Part shown: piece by piece, positions 1 to 7,812 of the stretch
Layout of the letters: the number at the start of each line of letters is the position of its first letter
Position numbering within the stretch: position 1 is the first letter of the stretch
Assembly: GCF_038561935.1 (NCBI RefSeq)
Contig: NZ_CP102770.1
Coordinates: 2,418,001-2,482,000, forward strand
Length of the DNA: 64,000 nt
Direction of reading: 5' to 3'
DNA from: Myxococcus stipitatus
GTDB lineage: Bacteria > Myxococcota > Myxococcia > Myxococcales > Myxococcaceae
The notes under the pieces: generated by a model
The model's input: only the letters and a program-made list of their open reading frames with translations
Told to the model about the DNA's origin: nothing
The model's database searches: none
Program-made: the position numbers and the translations under genes

Positions 1-2327
1 ACGGTGGCGCGTGAGTCGGGCGCGAAGCGGACCTGGAGCGCGAAGCGGCGCGCGCCTTCCACCACCGTGCCCACCTCCCGGCCGCCGATGGCCTCGATGG
101 TGTCCAGCACCTGCCGGGCGTTGATGCCGTAGCGGGCGATGGCCTTGCGGTCTATCTGGACGCGGGCCACGGGGAGCCCCGCGACCTGCTCCGCCTTGAC
201 GTCCGCGGCCCCGGGCACCTTGGAGAGCGCGGCGACGAGCTTGTCTCCCGTCTGCTTCAGCACGTTCAGGTCTTCGCCATACAGCTTCACCGCGACGTCC
301 GAGCGCACGCCGGCGATGAGCTCGCTCACGCGCAGCTCGATGGGCTGCGAGTAGCTGAAGAGGCTGCCCGGCACCTCCTTCGCCAGCGCCGCGTTGAAGG
401 CCGTGACGAGCCCCTCCCGGTCCCTCGCGGTGGTCCACTCCTCATGGGGCTTGAGCATCACGAAGATGTCGCTGATCTCCACGCCCATGGGGTCCGTGGC
501 GATCTCCGCGCGGCCCGTGCGGGACACCACCGTGGTGACCTCCGGGAAGCGCTTGAGCACCTTCTCGATGAGCGTCGTCTGGCGCACCGACTCCTCCAGT
601 GACACGGAGGGCACGCGCCACGCCTGCAGCGCGATGGCGCCTTCGTCCAGGCGGGGGATGAACTCCGCGCCCAGGAAGGGCACGGTGGCCAGGCTCAGCG
701 CGAGCAGCCCTCCCGCGATGCCGGCGACGAGCCCCCTCCGCTGGAGGCACCACGACAGCGCGGGCGCGTACACGCGGCGAGCCCACCGGACGATGACGCT
801 CTCCTGCTCCTTCGCGCGCAGCGGCAGCAGCACGGACGCCAGCGCGGGGACGAAGGTGAGCGACAGCACGAAGGCCCCCGCCAGCGCGCAGATGACGGTG
901 ATGGCCATGGGCTTGAACATCTTCCCCTCGATGCCGCTCAGGGCGAGGATGGGCAGGTACACCACGCCGATGATGAGCTCACCGAAGGCGGCGGCCTGAC
1001 GGACCTCCACGGCGCTCGTGGCGACGACCTCGTCCCGCTCCTCGGGGGTGAGGGCGCGTCCCAGGTCGTGGCTCTTCTCCGAGATGTGGCGGACGGCGTT
1101 CTCCACGATGATGAGGGCTCCGTCGACGATGAGGCCGAAGTCGATGGCGCCCAGCGACATCAGGTTGCCGGAGATGCCCAGGGCCCGCATGCCGATGAAC
1201 GCGCTGAGCATCGCCAGCGGAATGGCCGCGGCGGCGAGCAGGCCCGCGCGCAGGTTTCGCAGCATCACGAAGAGCACCACGATGACGAGCACGCCGCCCT
1301 CGATGAGGTTCTTCGCCACCGTGTGGAGGGTCTTCCGCACCAGGTCCGTGCGGTCGTAGAACGTGTCGAGCGTCACGCCCGGCGGCAGGGTGGGGCGGAT
1401 CTTCTCCACCTCCGCTTTCACGTTGTTGACCACCTCGCGCGAGTTCTGCCCGATGAGCATCATCACGATGCCGGCGACGGCCTCGCCGCGCCCATCGCGA
1501 GTCACCGCGCCCTGCCGGACCTTGGGCGCGAAGGCCACGGTGGCCACGTCGCGGACGGAGATGGGGACCCCTTGCGGCGACGTGGAGAGGACGATGTCGC
1601 GCAGGTCCTCCAGCGTCTCCACCAGGCCCTCGCCCCGGATGAGCACCTGCTCGGGGCCCCGCGCGATGTATGCGCCACCGGCGTTGGCGTTGTTCTGCTC
1701 CAGCGCCTCGAACACCTGGCCCAGCGACAGGCCGTAGGCGGTGAGCCGGGTGGGGTCCACCTGCACTTCGTACGTCTTCAGTTCCCCGCCGAAGGCGTTG
1801 ACCTCGACGACGCCCGGCACGGAGCGCAGCCGGGGGGAGATCTGCCACTCGAGGATGCTGCGCAGCTCCATGGCGTCCTGCCCCTCGCCGCGCACCTCGA
1901 ACTGGTAGATTTCTCCCAGGCCCGTGGAGATGGGGCCCATCTCCGGTGAGCCGTAGCCCGGGGGGATGCTCTCCCTCGCGGCGACCAGTCGCTCCTGGAT
2001 GAGCTGGCGCGCGAAGTAGATGTCGACGCCTTCCTCGAAGACGACGGTGACGACGGACAGGCCGAACTTGGAGACGGAGCGAATCTCCTCCGTGTCCGGC
2101 AGCCCGCTCATGGAGGTCTCGACGGGGACGGTGATGAAGCGCTCCACCTCCACGGGGCCCAGGCCCGGTGACGAGGTGAGAATCTGCACCTGCACGTTGG
2201 TGACGTCCGGCACCGCGTCGATGGGGAGCTTGCGCAGCGCGTTCAGCCCGAACCCGACGAGCACCAGCGTCAGGGTGAAGATGAGCAGGCGGTTCTTGAT
2301 GGAGAAGTGGATGAGTCTGTCGAACAT
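1..2327 (-). CDS. czcA: CzcA/CusA-type heavy-metal RND efflux pump (C-terminus cut by window edge)
   Basis: Inner-membrane proton-driven pump of the heavy-metal efflux RND family, which exports divalent or monovalent metal ions through an adaptor and an outer-membrane channel. About 775 residues are visible from ATG at 2327; the family is usually 1030-1060 residues, so roughly the last quarter lies left of the window. The N-terminus begins MFDRLIHFSIKNRLLIF, the usual first membrane helix. The proton-relay helix shows D396, D402 and E409, the D-D-E pattern that marks HME pumps of the CzcA (Co/Zn/Cd) and CusA (Cu/Ag) types. The frame stays open to base 1. It starts 9 nt after the stop of the adaptor gene, so the two are co-transcribed. 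Which metal is pumped cannot be told from the sequence. Confidence 0.93.
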   Translation of the reverse strand, partial: MFDRLIHFSIKNRLLIFTLTLVLVGFGLNALRKLPIDAVPDVTNVQVQILTSSPGLGPVEVERFITVPVETSMSGLPDTEEIRSVSKFGLSVVTVVFEEGVDIYFARQLIQERLVAARESIPPGYGSPEMGPISTGLGEIYQFEVRGEGQDAMELRSILEWQISPRLRSVPGVVEVNAFGGELKTYEVQVDPTRLTAYGLSLGQVFEALEQNNANAGGAYIARGPEQVLIRGEGLVETLEDLRDIVLSTSPQGVPISVRDVATVAFAPKVRQGAVTRDGRGEAVAGIVMMLIGQNSREVVNNVKAEVEKIRPTLPPGVTLDTFYDRTDLVRKTLHTVAKNLIEGGVLVIVVLFVMLRNLRAGLLAAAAIPLAMLSAFIGMRALGISGNLMSLGAIDFGLIVDGALIIVENAVRHISEKSHDLGRALTPEERDEVVATSAVEVRQAAAFGELIIGVVYLPILALSGIEGKMFKPMAITVICALAGAFVLSLTFVPALASVLLPLRAKEQESVIVRWARRVYAPALSWCLQRRGLVAGIAGGLLALSLATVPFLGAEFIPRLDEGAIALQAWRVPSVSLEESVRQTTLIEKVLKRFPEVTTVVSRTGRAEIATDPMGVEISDIFVMLKPHEEWTTARDREGLVTAFNAALAKEVPGSLFSYSQPIELRVSELIAGVRSDVAVKLYGEDLNVLKQTGDKLVAALSKVPGAADVKAEQVAGLPVARVQIDRKAIARYGINARQVLDTIEAIGGREVGTVVEGARRFALQVRFAPDSRAT

Positions 2328-2336
2328 GGTGGCCGC

Positions 2337-3608
2337 CTAGTGGGAGTGGCCTTCGCCCATGCTCTCCTTTGAGAGCTCGGACTTGAGGATGAACGCGCCC
2401 TTCGCGACGATGGACGCACCCGCTTCGAGCCCCGACAGGACCTCCACCTCGCGCGAGGAGCTGGCCCCCGTGCGGACCTCCACCGGCTGGAACCGGTGCT
2501 CCCCCGAGGGGATGAAGACGACCTGCTTCGTCCCCACCGTCTGCACCGCTTCACGGGGGACCACCAGCCGCGCGGTGTCCTTGGGGGCCTCCGGGAGCGC
2601 GGACGTGGTGGCGAGCTCCGCCTGCGCGAACATGCCGGGCTTGAGCGTGCCCTCGGTGTTGGCCACCACCACCCGGACCGGGATGGTGCGCGTCTTCTCA
2701 TCGACGATGTCGCCGATGTAGCTCACCTGTCCGGTGAAGCGCTGGCCGGGGAGCGCCTGCACGGTGAGCTCCACGGACTGGCCCGTGCGGACCCGCGACA
2801 GCTGGCTCTCGCTGATGTCCAGCAGCACCCACAGCTCGGAGAGGTCCGCCACGGTGAAGAGCGAGGTGGTGGGCTCCACCGCCTGTCCCACGGTGCCTTG
2901 AATCTCCACCACCGTGCCGTGGATGGGGCTGACGGCGGGGAAGCGGGAGCTGTAGTGCTCGTTGGCGCGCAGCGTGGCGATGTCCTCGTCGGACATGCCG
3001 AGTGCGTGCAGCCGTCCATCCGCCGCGTTGCGCTCCGCCTGCGCGGTGACGAAGGCGCTCTCCGCCTCGCGCATCTCGCGCTCGCTGGTGATGCCCTTGG
3101 CGAGCAGGTCCGACTCGCGGCGGAAGTTGGCCTCCGCCACGCGCGCCTTGATGGCCGCGGAGAGGTAGTCCGCGCGGGCCTGGCCCAGCTCCGGACTGTC
3201 CAGGTGTCCCAGCACCTGGCCCTTCTTCACCTTCTGGCCCAGCGACACGGCGAGCGTGTCGATGCGGCCCGGGACGCGCGAGGCGACCTTGGCGACGCCG
3301 CCTTGCGTGAAGGTGATGCGGGCCGGGACGCTGATGCCGTTGATCAGCGGCCTGGACTCGGCGCGCGCCAGCTCCAGCCCCGCGGAGCGGGCGGCCTCGG
3401 GGGTGAGGGTGATGACCTCCTCGTGTCCCTCGTCGCCCTCGGGCTCGCCGTGGGACTCGCCCTCCTCGTGGTCGTGGCCTTCTTCCTTGCCCGCGTGGGC
3501 GGCGGCGGGCCTGGGGGCATCCGGGCGCGCGGCTTCCTTCTTCTCGGAGCAGCCCGTCAGCAGCAGGGTGGTGGCCAACAGGACGGACAGATGCGTGTAC
3601 GCGTTCAT
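2337..3608 (-). CDS. czcB: HlyD/CusB-type periplasmic adaptor lipoprotein of metal efflux
   Basis: Membrane-fusion (adaptor) subunit, 423 aa, that joins the RND pump to the outer-membrane channel. The N-terminus is a lipoprotein signal with lipobox LLTGC (C20). A His/Glu-rich stretch at about residues 43-64 (several HDH, SHG and GHEE clusters) and a His-containing C-terminal tail (GEGHSH) are likely metal-binding. The biotinyl-lipoyl-like hairpin is visible at about 105-140 (SRVPGRIDTLAVSLGQKVKKG), then alpha-hairpin and beta-barrel segments. Its ATG overlaps the TGA of the upstream channel gene by 4 nt (ATGA), so translation is coupled, and the pump gene follows after 9 nt. Confidence 0.93.
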   Translation of the reverse strand: MNAYTHLSVLLATTLLLTGCSEKKEAARPDAPRPAAAHAGKEEGHDHEEGESHGEPEGDEGHEEVITLTPEAARSAGLELARAESRPLINGISVPARITFTQGGVAKVASRVPGRIDTLAVSLGQKVKKGQVLGHLDSPELGQARADYLSAAIKARVAEANFRRESDLLAKGITSEREMREAESAFVTAQAERNAADGRLHALGMSDEDIATLRANEHYSSRFPAVSPIHGTVVEIQGTVGQAVEPTTSLFTVADLSELWVLLDISESQLSRVRTGQSVELTVQALPGQRFTGQVSYIGDIVDEKTRTIPVRVVVANTEGTLKPGMFAQAELATTSALPEAPKDTARLVVPREAVQTVGTKQVVFIPSGEHRFQPVEVRTGASSSREVEVLSGLEAGASIVAKGAFILKSELSKESMGEGHSH

Positions 3609-4840
3609 TGAATGGCTCCCACGACCTTCTTGAGCTGGGCTTCAGCGGTGTTGAGCTCCTCGAGCGCCTCGATGTAGCCAAGGCGTGCGGCGAGGGCTTC
3701 GCGCCGGATGATGAGCAATTGGAGGAAGTCGACCTTGCCGGCGCGGTACGCCTCGGTGACGAGCTTCAGGTTCTCCTGGAGCGCGGCGAGGACGTCGCCT
3801 CCGAAGACGGCCGCCCCGGCCTGCGCGGTGCGATAGCGATTGAAGGCCAGCTCCACCTCGGAGCGGACGAAGCGCTGGGTGGCGGCGAGCGTGTCTCTCG
3901 CCGCGCGCTCCCGGGCGGAGCTGACGCCCCTGCCGGCCTGGTTGCGATTGAAGAGGGGCAGGTCGATGCCGAGCGTCCCCTGGATGATGTCGTTGCCTTC
4001 CTCGCGGCCGTAGCTGATGCCGAGGCTGGGGCGGGGCAGGGCTTCCTTCCGGGCGAGCCGCACCTCCGCCTCCGCGGCCTCTACCTCGGCCATGGCGGCC
4101 TTCAGGTCCGCGCGCTGCGCGGTGGCCTGCCGCATGAGCTCGGCGAGCGCGGGCGGGGCCGAGGCCTCCGTGGGGAGCGCGCCTTGGGGGGCGAGCTCCT
4201 CGTCGGGCTCGACGCCCAGCAGGAGCCGCAGCTCCGCGAGCGTCTGCGTGCGCTGCTGCTCGGCGCGGGCGCGCTCCTTCTGGGCCCGGCCCAGCTCCAC
4301 CCTCGCGGTGTTCACCTCGATGCGGGAGGCGGCGCCCGCCTTCAGCCGCTCCTCGGCGGCCTGGCGTCCCTCCTCCGCGAGCGCGAGGGCGTCCTGGGCG
4401 AGCCGCAGCTCCTGCTCGACGGCCAGGGCCTTGCCGAAGGCCTCACGGACCTCGGCGGCGAGCTCCACCTGGAGGGCCACCATCCGCGCGCGACTGGCGG
4501 CCACGCTGGCCGTCGCGGCGTCCTTGCGGGCACCTCGCTGGCCGAAGAGCTCCAGCTGCTGGCTGATGCCGACGTTGACGTCGAGGAGGGTGCTCTCCGC
4601 GCCCCGGAAGCGCGGGCCGACGGCGGCCTGGAGCTCCGGGTTGGTCTGCGCGAGGAGGGATGCGCCCGAGAGCTGGGCCTGGGCCGAGGCCACTTCGGCC
4701 TTCTGGGCGATGAGTCGGGGACTGCGTTCAAGGGCGAGTGCAACGGATTGCTCCATCGTCAGCGGGCGGGCCGCGAGGGCCGGCGTGGCGACGAGCAGGA
4801 GCAGGCTGCCGAGTCGAATGGATGGGAACAGGACGCTCAC
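3605..4840 (-). CDS. czcC: TolC/CzcC-like outer-membrane efflux channel
   Basis: Outer-membrane efflux protein of the TolC family, which completes the tripartite metal exporter. I place the start at GTG 4840, because that gives a normal signal peptide (SIRLGSLLLLVATPALA, cleavage after about residue 23). An in-frame ATG at 4927 would add 29 Arg/Pro-rich residues in front of it. The mature part holds two long amphipathic helical repeats (AQKAEVASAQAQ..., then AAMAEVEAAEAEVRLARKEA...), as in TolC channels. Length is about 411 aa, usual for CzcC/CusC-like proteins. It ends with a 4-nt overlap onto the adaptor gene. The start codon is uncertain, the family assignment is not. Confidence 0.88.
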   Translation of the reverse strand: MSVLFPSIRLGSLLLLVATPALAARPLTMEQSVALALERSPRLIAQKAEVASAQAQLSGASLLAQTNPELQAAVGPRFRGAESTLLDVNVGISQQLELFGQRGARKDAATASVAASRARMVALQVELAAEVREAFGKALAVEQELRLAQDALALAEEGRQAAEERLKAGAASRIEVNTARVELGRAQKERARAEQQRTQTLAELRLLLGVEPDEELAPQGALPTEASAPPALAELMRQATAQRADLKAAMAEVEAAEAEVRLARKEALPRPSLGISYGREEGNDIIQGTLGIDLPLFNRNQAGRGVSSARERAARDTLAATQRFVRSEVELAFNRYRTAQAGAAVFGGDVLAALQENLKLVTEAYRAGKVDFLQLLIIRREALAARLGYIEALEELNTAEAQLKKVVGAIQ

Positions 4841-5115
4841 CAGGAATGGAAGGCTCAGCGGGAGCCGTGGCGGCTGGAGGGCGTGCGAGGTCGAGCGGCG
4901 TCGAGCCGCGCGTGTCCACGCACGCACCCCAGCGCCGGCCTCCGCCGACGCAGGGATGAATGAGGGCCCGGGTCCACGCCATCACCTGTCGGGGATGTGG
5001 GACCGGTTGCCTGGAGATGGATGGGGAGGTGTGCGGCGTCCGGCCCACGCGCGTGCGAACACCCGCGCGAAGTCATGCGCTGACGAGCGAAGACACGTGT
5101 GGCGGGAGCGGGCCG

Positions 5116-5445
5116 CTAGGCCGCTATCGGAGGCCGCAGCAGCGGAGCTTGTTCCACTTCGGCGGGGCGTTGCTCCTCGCCGGGAATCTCCTGGGCGCCG
5201 GCCTCGAGGACCCAGGCCACGGAGGGGAGCGAGACAGGCGTCACATGCTGGCTCGGGCAGCAGCCGCACTGATGTGACGTGGGGCCGCAGCCGTGCTCAC
5301 GGCTCAAGTCACCCAGGTCCGACTCACCTTCCACGGAGTGCGCGACGTGCCCGGAGACGGCGTAGTGCACGGCCATCTCGATGGCTTCCCCGAAGGAAGG
5401 CACGAGGCCGTGTACCAACACCAACATCAGGAGCAGACGCAGCAC
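5116..5445 (-). CDS. Small Cys/His-rich secreted protein of the metal efflux operon
   Basis: About 109 aa from GTG 5445, chosen because it gives a compact signal sequence (LRLLLMLVLVHGLVPSFGEA); an AAGG lies upstream. The mature protein carries a Cys/His cluster at about residues 51-67 (HGCGPTSHQCGCCPSQH: four Cys and three His), preceded by several isolated His residues. That suggests periplasmic metal binding. Small proteins of this shape occur next to CzcCBA-type genes in other proteobacteria, to my recollection, but have no assigned biochemical role. It lies between the CDF gene and the channel gene on the same strand. The longer open frame up to 5595 looks Arg/Ser-rich and non-coding. 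Confidence 0.66.
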   Translation of the reverse strand: MLRLLLMLVLVHGLVPSFGEAIEMAVHYAVSGHVAHSVEGESDLGDLSREHGCGPTSHQCGCCPSQHVTPVSLPSVAWVLEAGAQEIPGEEQRPAEVEQAPLLRPPIAA

Positions 5446-5512
5446 AGAGCCTTCGTAATGGTTCTCATGGGGGAGTGCAAGCCGCGGAGGGCCATCGTTG
5501 TCAGGTGGACGG

Positions 5513-6406
5513 CTACATCGGAGCAAGCTGGCAGCAGTCCGAGAGCGTGACTGCTTCGAGCTGCAGCGTGACGTGGTGGATACCGAACTCGTCATGCAGC
5601 CGTTTCTTCAACTGGCTCACGAGCTGGTCGTCCACCTGGGCATCGCGAACGACGAGGTGGGCGGTGAGCGCGGCCTCGGTCGTGCTCATGGCCCACACGT
5701 GCAGGTCATGCACCTGCGCGACGCCGGGCGCCTTGCTGAGCCGCTCGCGCACCGCGCCCATGTCGATGTTCTCCGGCACGGCATGCAGCGCCAGGTTGAC
5801 GGAGTCCTTCAGGAGTCCCCACGTGCTGAAGAAGATGAGGGCCGCGATGAGGAGCGTCACCACGGGGTCCATCCAGAGCCAGCCGGTGAAGTAGATGAGC
5901 GCGCCGGCGAGGACGACGGCCAATGACACGCCCGCGTCGGCGGCCATGTGGAGGAAGGCACCCCGGATGTTGAGGTCGTTCTTGCGGCCCTTCCAGAACA
6001 TGAGCGCGGTGGCGGTGTTGATGACGATACCGACGCCGGCCACCAGCATCACGGTGCCGCTGGCGACGGGGGCGGGCTCACCGAGCCTGCGGATGGCCTC
6101 CCACGCGATGCCTCCCACGGCGACCAGGAGCAGCAGGCCATTGAGCAGGGCGGCGAGGATGGAGGAGCTGCGCAGGCCGTAGGTGTGGCGCTCGGTCGGC
6201 CTGCGGCGGGCCAGGACGCTGGCTCCCCACGCGAGCACGAGGCCCAGGATGTCGCTCAGGTTGTGGCCGGCATCGGCGAGCAGGGCCAGCGAGTCGGAGA
6301 GGAAGCCGAAGGTGGCCTCCACGGCGACGAAGGCCAGGTTGAGGCCGATGCCCACGGCGAAGGCCTTGCCGTGGGTGGGAGCTGCGTGGTTGTGGGAGCC
6401 GGACAT
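5513..6406 (-). CDS. czcD: Cation diffusion facilitator (CzcD/ZitB-type) metal exporter
   Basis: Inner-membrane zinc/cobalt/cadmium-proton antiporter of the CDF family, 297 aa from ATG 6406. A GGAGG about 10 nt upstream supports this start over the ATG at 6436. The intramembrane metal site is visible as D45, H48 and D52 in helix 2 and H153 and D157 in helix 5. The N-terminus is His-rich (SHNHAAPTHG). The cytoplasmic C-terminal domain (about 205-290) has the expected HDLHVW motif, and the chain ends with a CC pair. It is the first gene of the metal operon. A candidate ECF-type promoter lies about 70 nt upstream of the start. Confidence 0.93.
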   Translation of the reverse strand: MSGSHNHAAPTHGKAFAVGIGLNLAFVAVEATFGFLSDSLALLADAGHNLSDILGLVLAWGASVLARRRPTERHTYGLRSSSILAALLNGLLLLVAVGGIAWEAIRRLGEPAPVASGTVMLVAGVGIVINTATALMFWKGRKNDLNIRGAFLHMAADAGVSLAVVLAGALIYFTGWLWMDPVVTLLIAALIFFSTWGLLKDSVNLALHAVPENIDMGAVRERLSKAPGVAQVHDLHVWAMSTTEAALTAHLVVRDAQVDDQLVSQLKKRLHDEFGIHHVTLQLEAVTLSDCCQLAPM

Positions 6407-6478
6407 GGTCGACGGTTCCTCCAGGACGAAGAGCAAGGCGGGCGTGGCGGGACTCGAGAGTCGCCACTCGCCACGGCT

Positions 6479-6504
6479 GACGCTCGGCGCTCGCCGGGGT
6501 TACA
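6479..6504 (-). promoter_or_regulatory. Candidate ECF-sigma promoter of the metal efflux operon
   Basis: Read on the minus strand: TGTAACC (6504-6498), a 15-nt spacer containing GGCGAGCGCC, then CGTC (6482-6479). The layout matches the general ECF-sigma pattern of a -35 box with an AAC core, a 15-17 nt spacer and a CGT-type -10. Transcription would start near 6472, giving a leader of about 65 nt before the CDF start at 6406. A near copy precedes the CHAP gene (7765-7791). Confidence 0.4.
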
Positions 6505-6565
6505 CCGGGCCGCTGCTTTTCGGGTCGCGCACCGGCCCTCGAAGCTTGCGCATCGTCGTCGCGGG

Positions 6566-6603
6566 CGGCTGGCCGCTTCCCTGAAGGAACAGGCGGCCAG
6601 CCG
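6566..6603. repeat. 11-bp perfect inverted repeat between the metal operon and ynfA
   Basis: CGGCTGGCCGC (6566-6576) is followed by its exact reverse complement at 6593-6603, with a TTCC/GGAA pair inside the spacer. It can fold into a strong hairpin. There is no T-run on either side, so a plain intrinsic terminator is unlikely. It lies 76 nt upstream of the ynfA-type start and could be an operator or insulating hairpin. Confidence 0.45.
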
Positions 6604-6678
6604 GGAGGCCGCTTGGGCCGGGGGGCCTCGAGCGCGGGCCAGCTAGAGTCCGGCCGCTTCCGCATCGAGGTCCCCACC

Positions 6679-7008
6679 GTGTTGTTGCCGCGTACCTTCG
6701 GACTCTTCGTCGTCACGGCCCTGGCCGAAATCGTGGGCTGCTATCTGCCCTACCTGTGGCTGCGGGAGGGCAGGTCCGCGTGGCTCCTGGTGCCGGCGGC
6801 GCTGAGCCTGGCGGGGTTCGCGTGGCTTCTGACGCTGCATCCCACGGGGGCCGCGCGCACGTATGCCGCGTATGGCGGCGTGTACATCGCGGTGGCGTTG
6901 GTGTGGCTGTGGTGGGTGGAGGGTGAGCGGCCCACGACCTGGGATGTCGTGGGGGCGTGCGTGGCCATCCTGGGGATGGCCATCATCCTCCTCGGCCCGC
7001 GGAAGTGA
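6679..7008 (+). CDS. ynfA: YnfA/UPF0060 family small membrane protein
   Basis: A 109-aa inner-membrane protein with four predicted helices, of the YnfA family, which is related in size and topology to small multidrug resistance transporters. The GTG at 6679 gives [20 protein letters not shown], the usual family N-terminus, and the expected length (about 108 aa). Family hallmarks are [14 protein letters not shown] near the start and [20 protein letters not shown] in the second half, ending in GAxxxxxGMxIIL. It is transcribed away from the metal operon. Its substrate is unknown. Confidence 0.88.
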   Translation: MLLPRTFGLFVVTALAEIVGCYLPYLWLREGRSAWLLVPAALSLAGFAWLLTLHPTGAARTYAAYGGVYIAVALVWLWWVEGERPTTWDVVGACVAILGMAIILLGPRK

Positions 7009-7020
7009 GCGCGTCGGGCA

Positions 7021-7731
7021 TCACTTCTTCTTGGGCTTCGCCATGGAGCCCCAGCCGACGATGGTGGGGTCGTTCAGCGGGACCTTCTTGCGCGTGGAGA
7101 CGCCGTCGGTGTTCCGGCCCGAGTTGCCGGAGATGACATCCACGCTGACGGGCACCTTGGTCTTCTTGCCGTTCTTCTCGACGGTCTTGTAGTTGACCTT
7201 GCTGATGATGCCGATGTGGTCATCCCACCGGCTGGTCTTGGGGTTGTTGAACGCAATGGCATCACCCACCTGGGGGTTCTTCTTGTTCTTCCAGGTGCCC
7301 TGCTCCTTGAGCTGGTTGACGATGCCTCCCACGGAGGAGGAGCGAGGTGACTTCAGGCCCGCCTCCTTCGCGGCCCAGCTCACGAAGTCCGCGCACCAGG
7401 CCTGGCCCTTCTTGCCCGTCATGGCCTGGGTGAACTTGTTGGAGTTGTTGGCGCCCTCCTTGTAGCCCTCCTGCTTCTTGGCGATGTCGACGATCTTCTG
7501 TCCGATGTCGGAGCCCGAGGAGGAGGAAGGCGGCTTCGCCTTCGAGGTGCTCGTCGGCTTGGGGGCGCTCCCCTCGAAGAGGTCCGCCATGGAGTAGCCC
7601 GTTGTGATCAGGGGCTTCGTCAGGGTCGTCGGGTCCTGCTTCGGCAGGTTTCCGGCGATGAACCCGGGGCCCTTCGTGTTGATGGAGAAGGTGTTGGTGT
7701 TGAACTTGGGGAACGAGACGCCGTTGCTCAT
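7021..7731 (-). CDS. CHAP-domain (NlpC/P60-like) putative peptidoglycan amidase/endopeptidase
   Basis: 236 aa. A Lys/Ser/Pro-rich linker of about 70 residues without a signal peptide is followed by a CHAP fold: C113 (WCADFVSW), H172 (DDHIGI) and N203 (ISGNSG) form the expected Cys-His-polar triad. CHAP enzymes cut peptidoglycan or related amides and are common as lysins and interbacterial effectors. The start is supported by GGAGG 9 nt upstream and by an ECF-like promoter at 7765-7791. It lies directly downstream of the RHS gene on the same strand but appears to have its own promoter. An immunity role is unlikely because the catalytic residues are intact. No Sec signal suggests export by a specialised system, or a role inside the cell. 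Confidence 0.82.
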   Translation of the reverse strand: MSNGVSFPKFNTNTFSINTKGPGFIAGNLPKQDPTTLTKPLITTGYSMADLFEGSAPKPTSTSKAKPPSSSSGSDIGQKIVDIAKKQEGYKEGANNSNKFTQAMTGKKGQAWCADFVSWAAKEAGLKSPRSSSVGGIVNQLKEQGTWKNKKNPQVGDAIAFNNPKTSRWDDHIGIISKVNYKTVEKNGKKTKVPVSVDVISGNSGRNTDGVSTRKKVPLNDPTIVGWGSMAKPKKK

Positions 7732-7764
7732 GGATGGCCTCCGGAACTGCAGTCGTGGTCCATG

Positions 7765-7791
7765 TACGCCGGCGCTCGCCCCAGGGTTACA
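7765..7791 (-). promoter_or_regulatory. Candidate ECF-sigma promoter of the CHAP gene
   Basis: Minus-strand reading: TGTAACC (7791-7785), a 16-nt spacer containing GGCGAGCGCC, then CGTA (7768-7765). The predicted start of transcription is near 7758, about 27 nt before the CHAP ATG at 7731. It shares the -35 box, the spacer core and the -10 type with the element at 6479-6504. Confidence 0.42.
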
Positions 7792-7812
7792 CGCGGAATT
7801 TCGGGAGTCGTG

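Noticed and set aside
2270-2701. 143-codon minus-strand frame inside the metal adaptor gene
   Set aside because: It is an out-of-frame shadow of the adaptor (Arg/Ser/Pro-rich) and conflicts with the coding frame.
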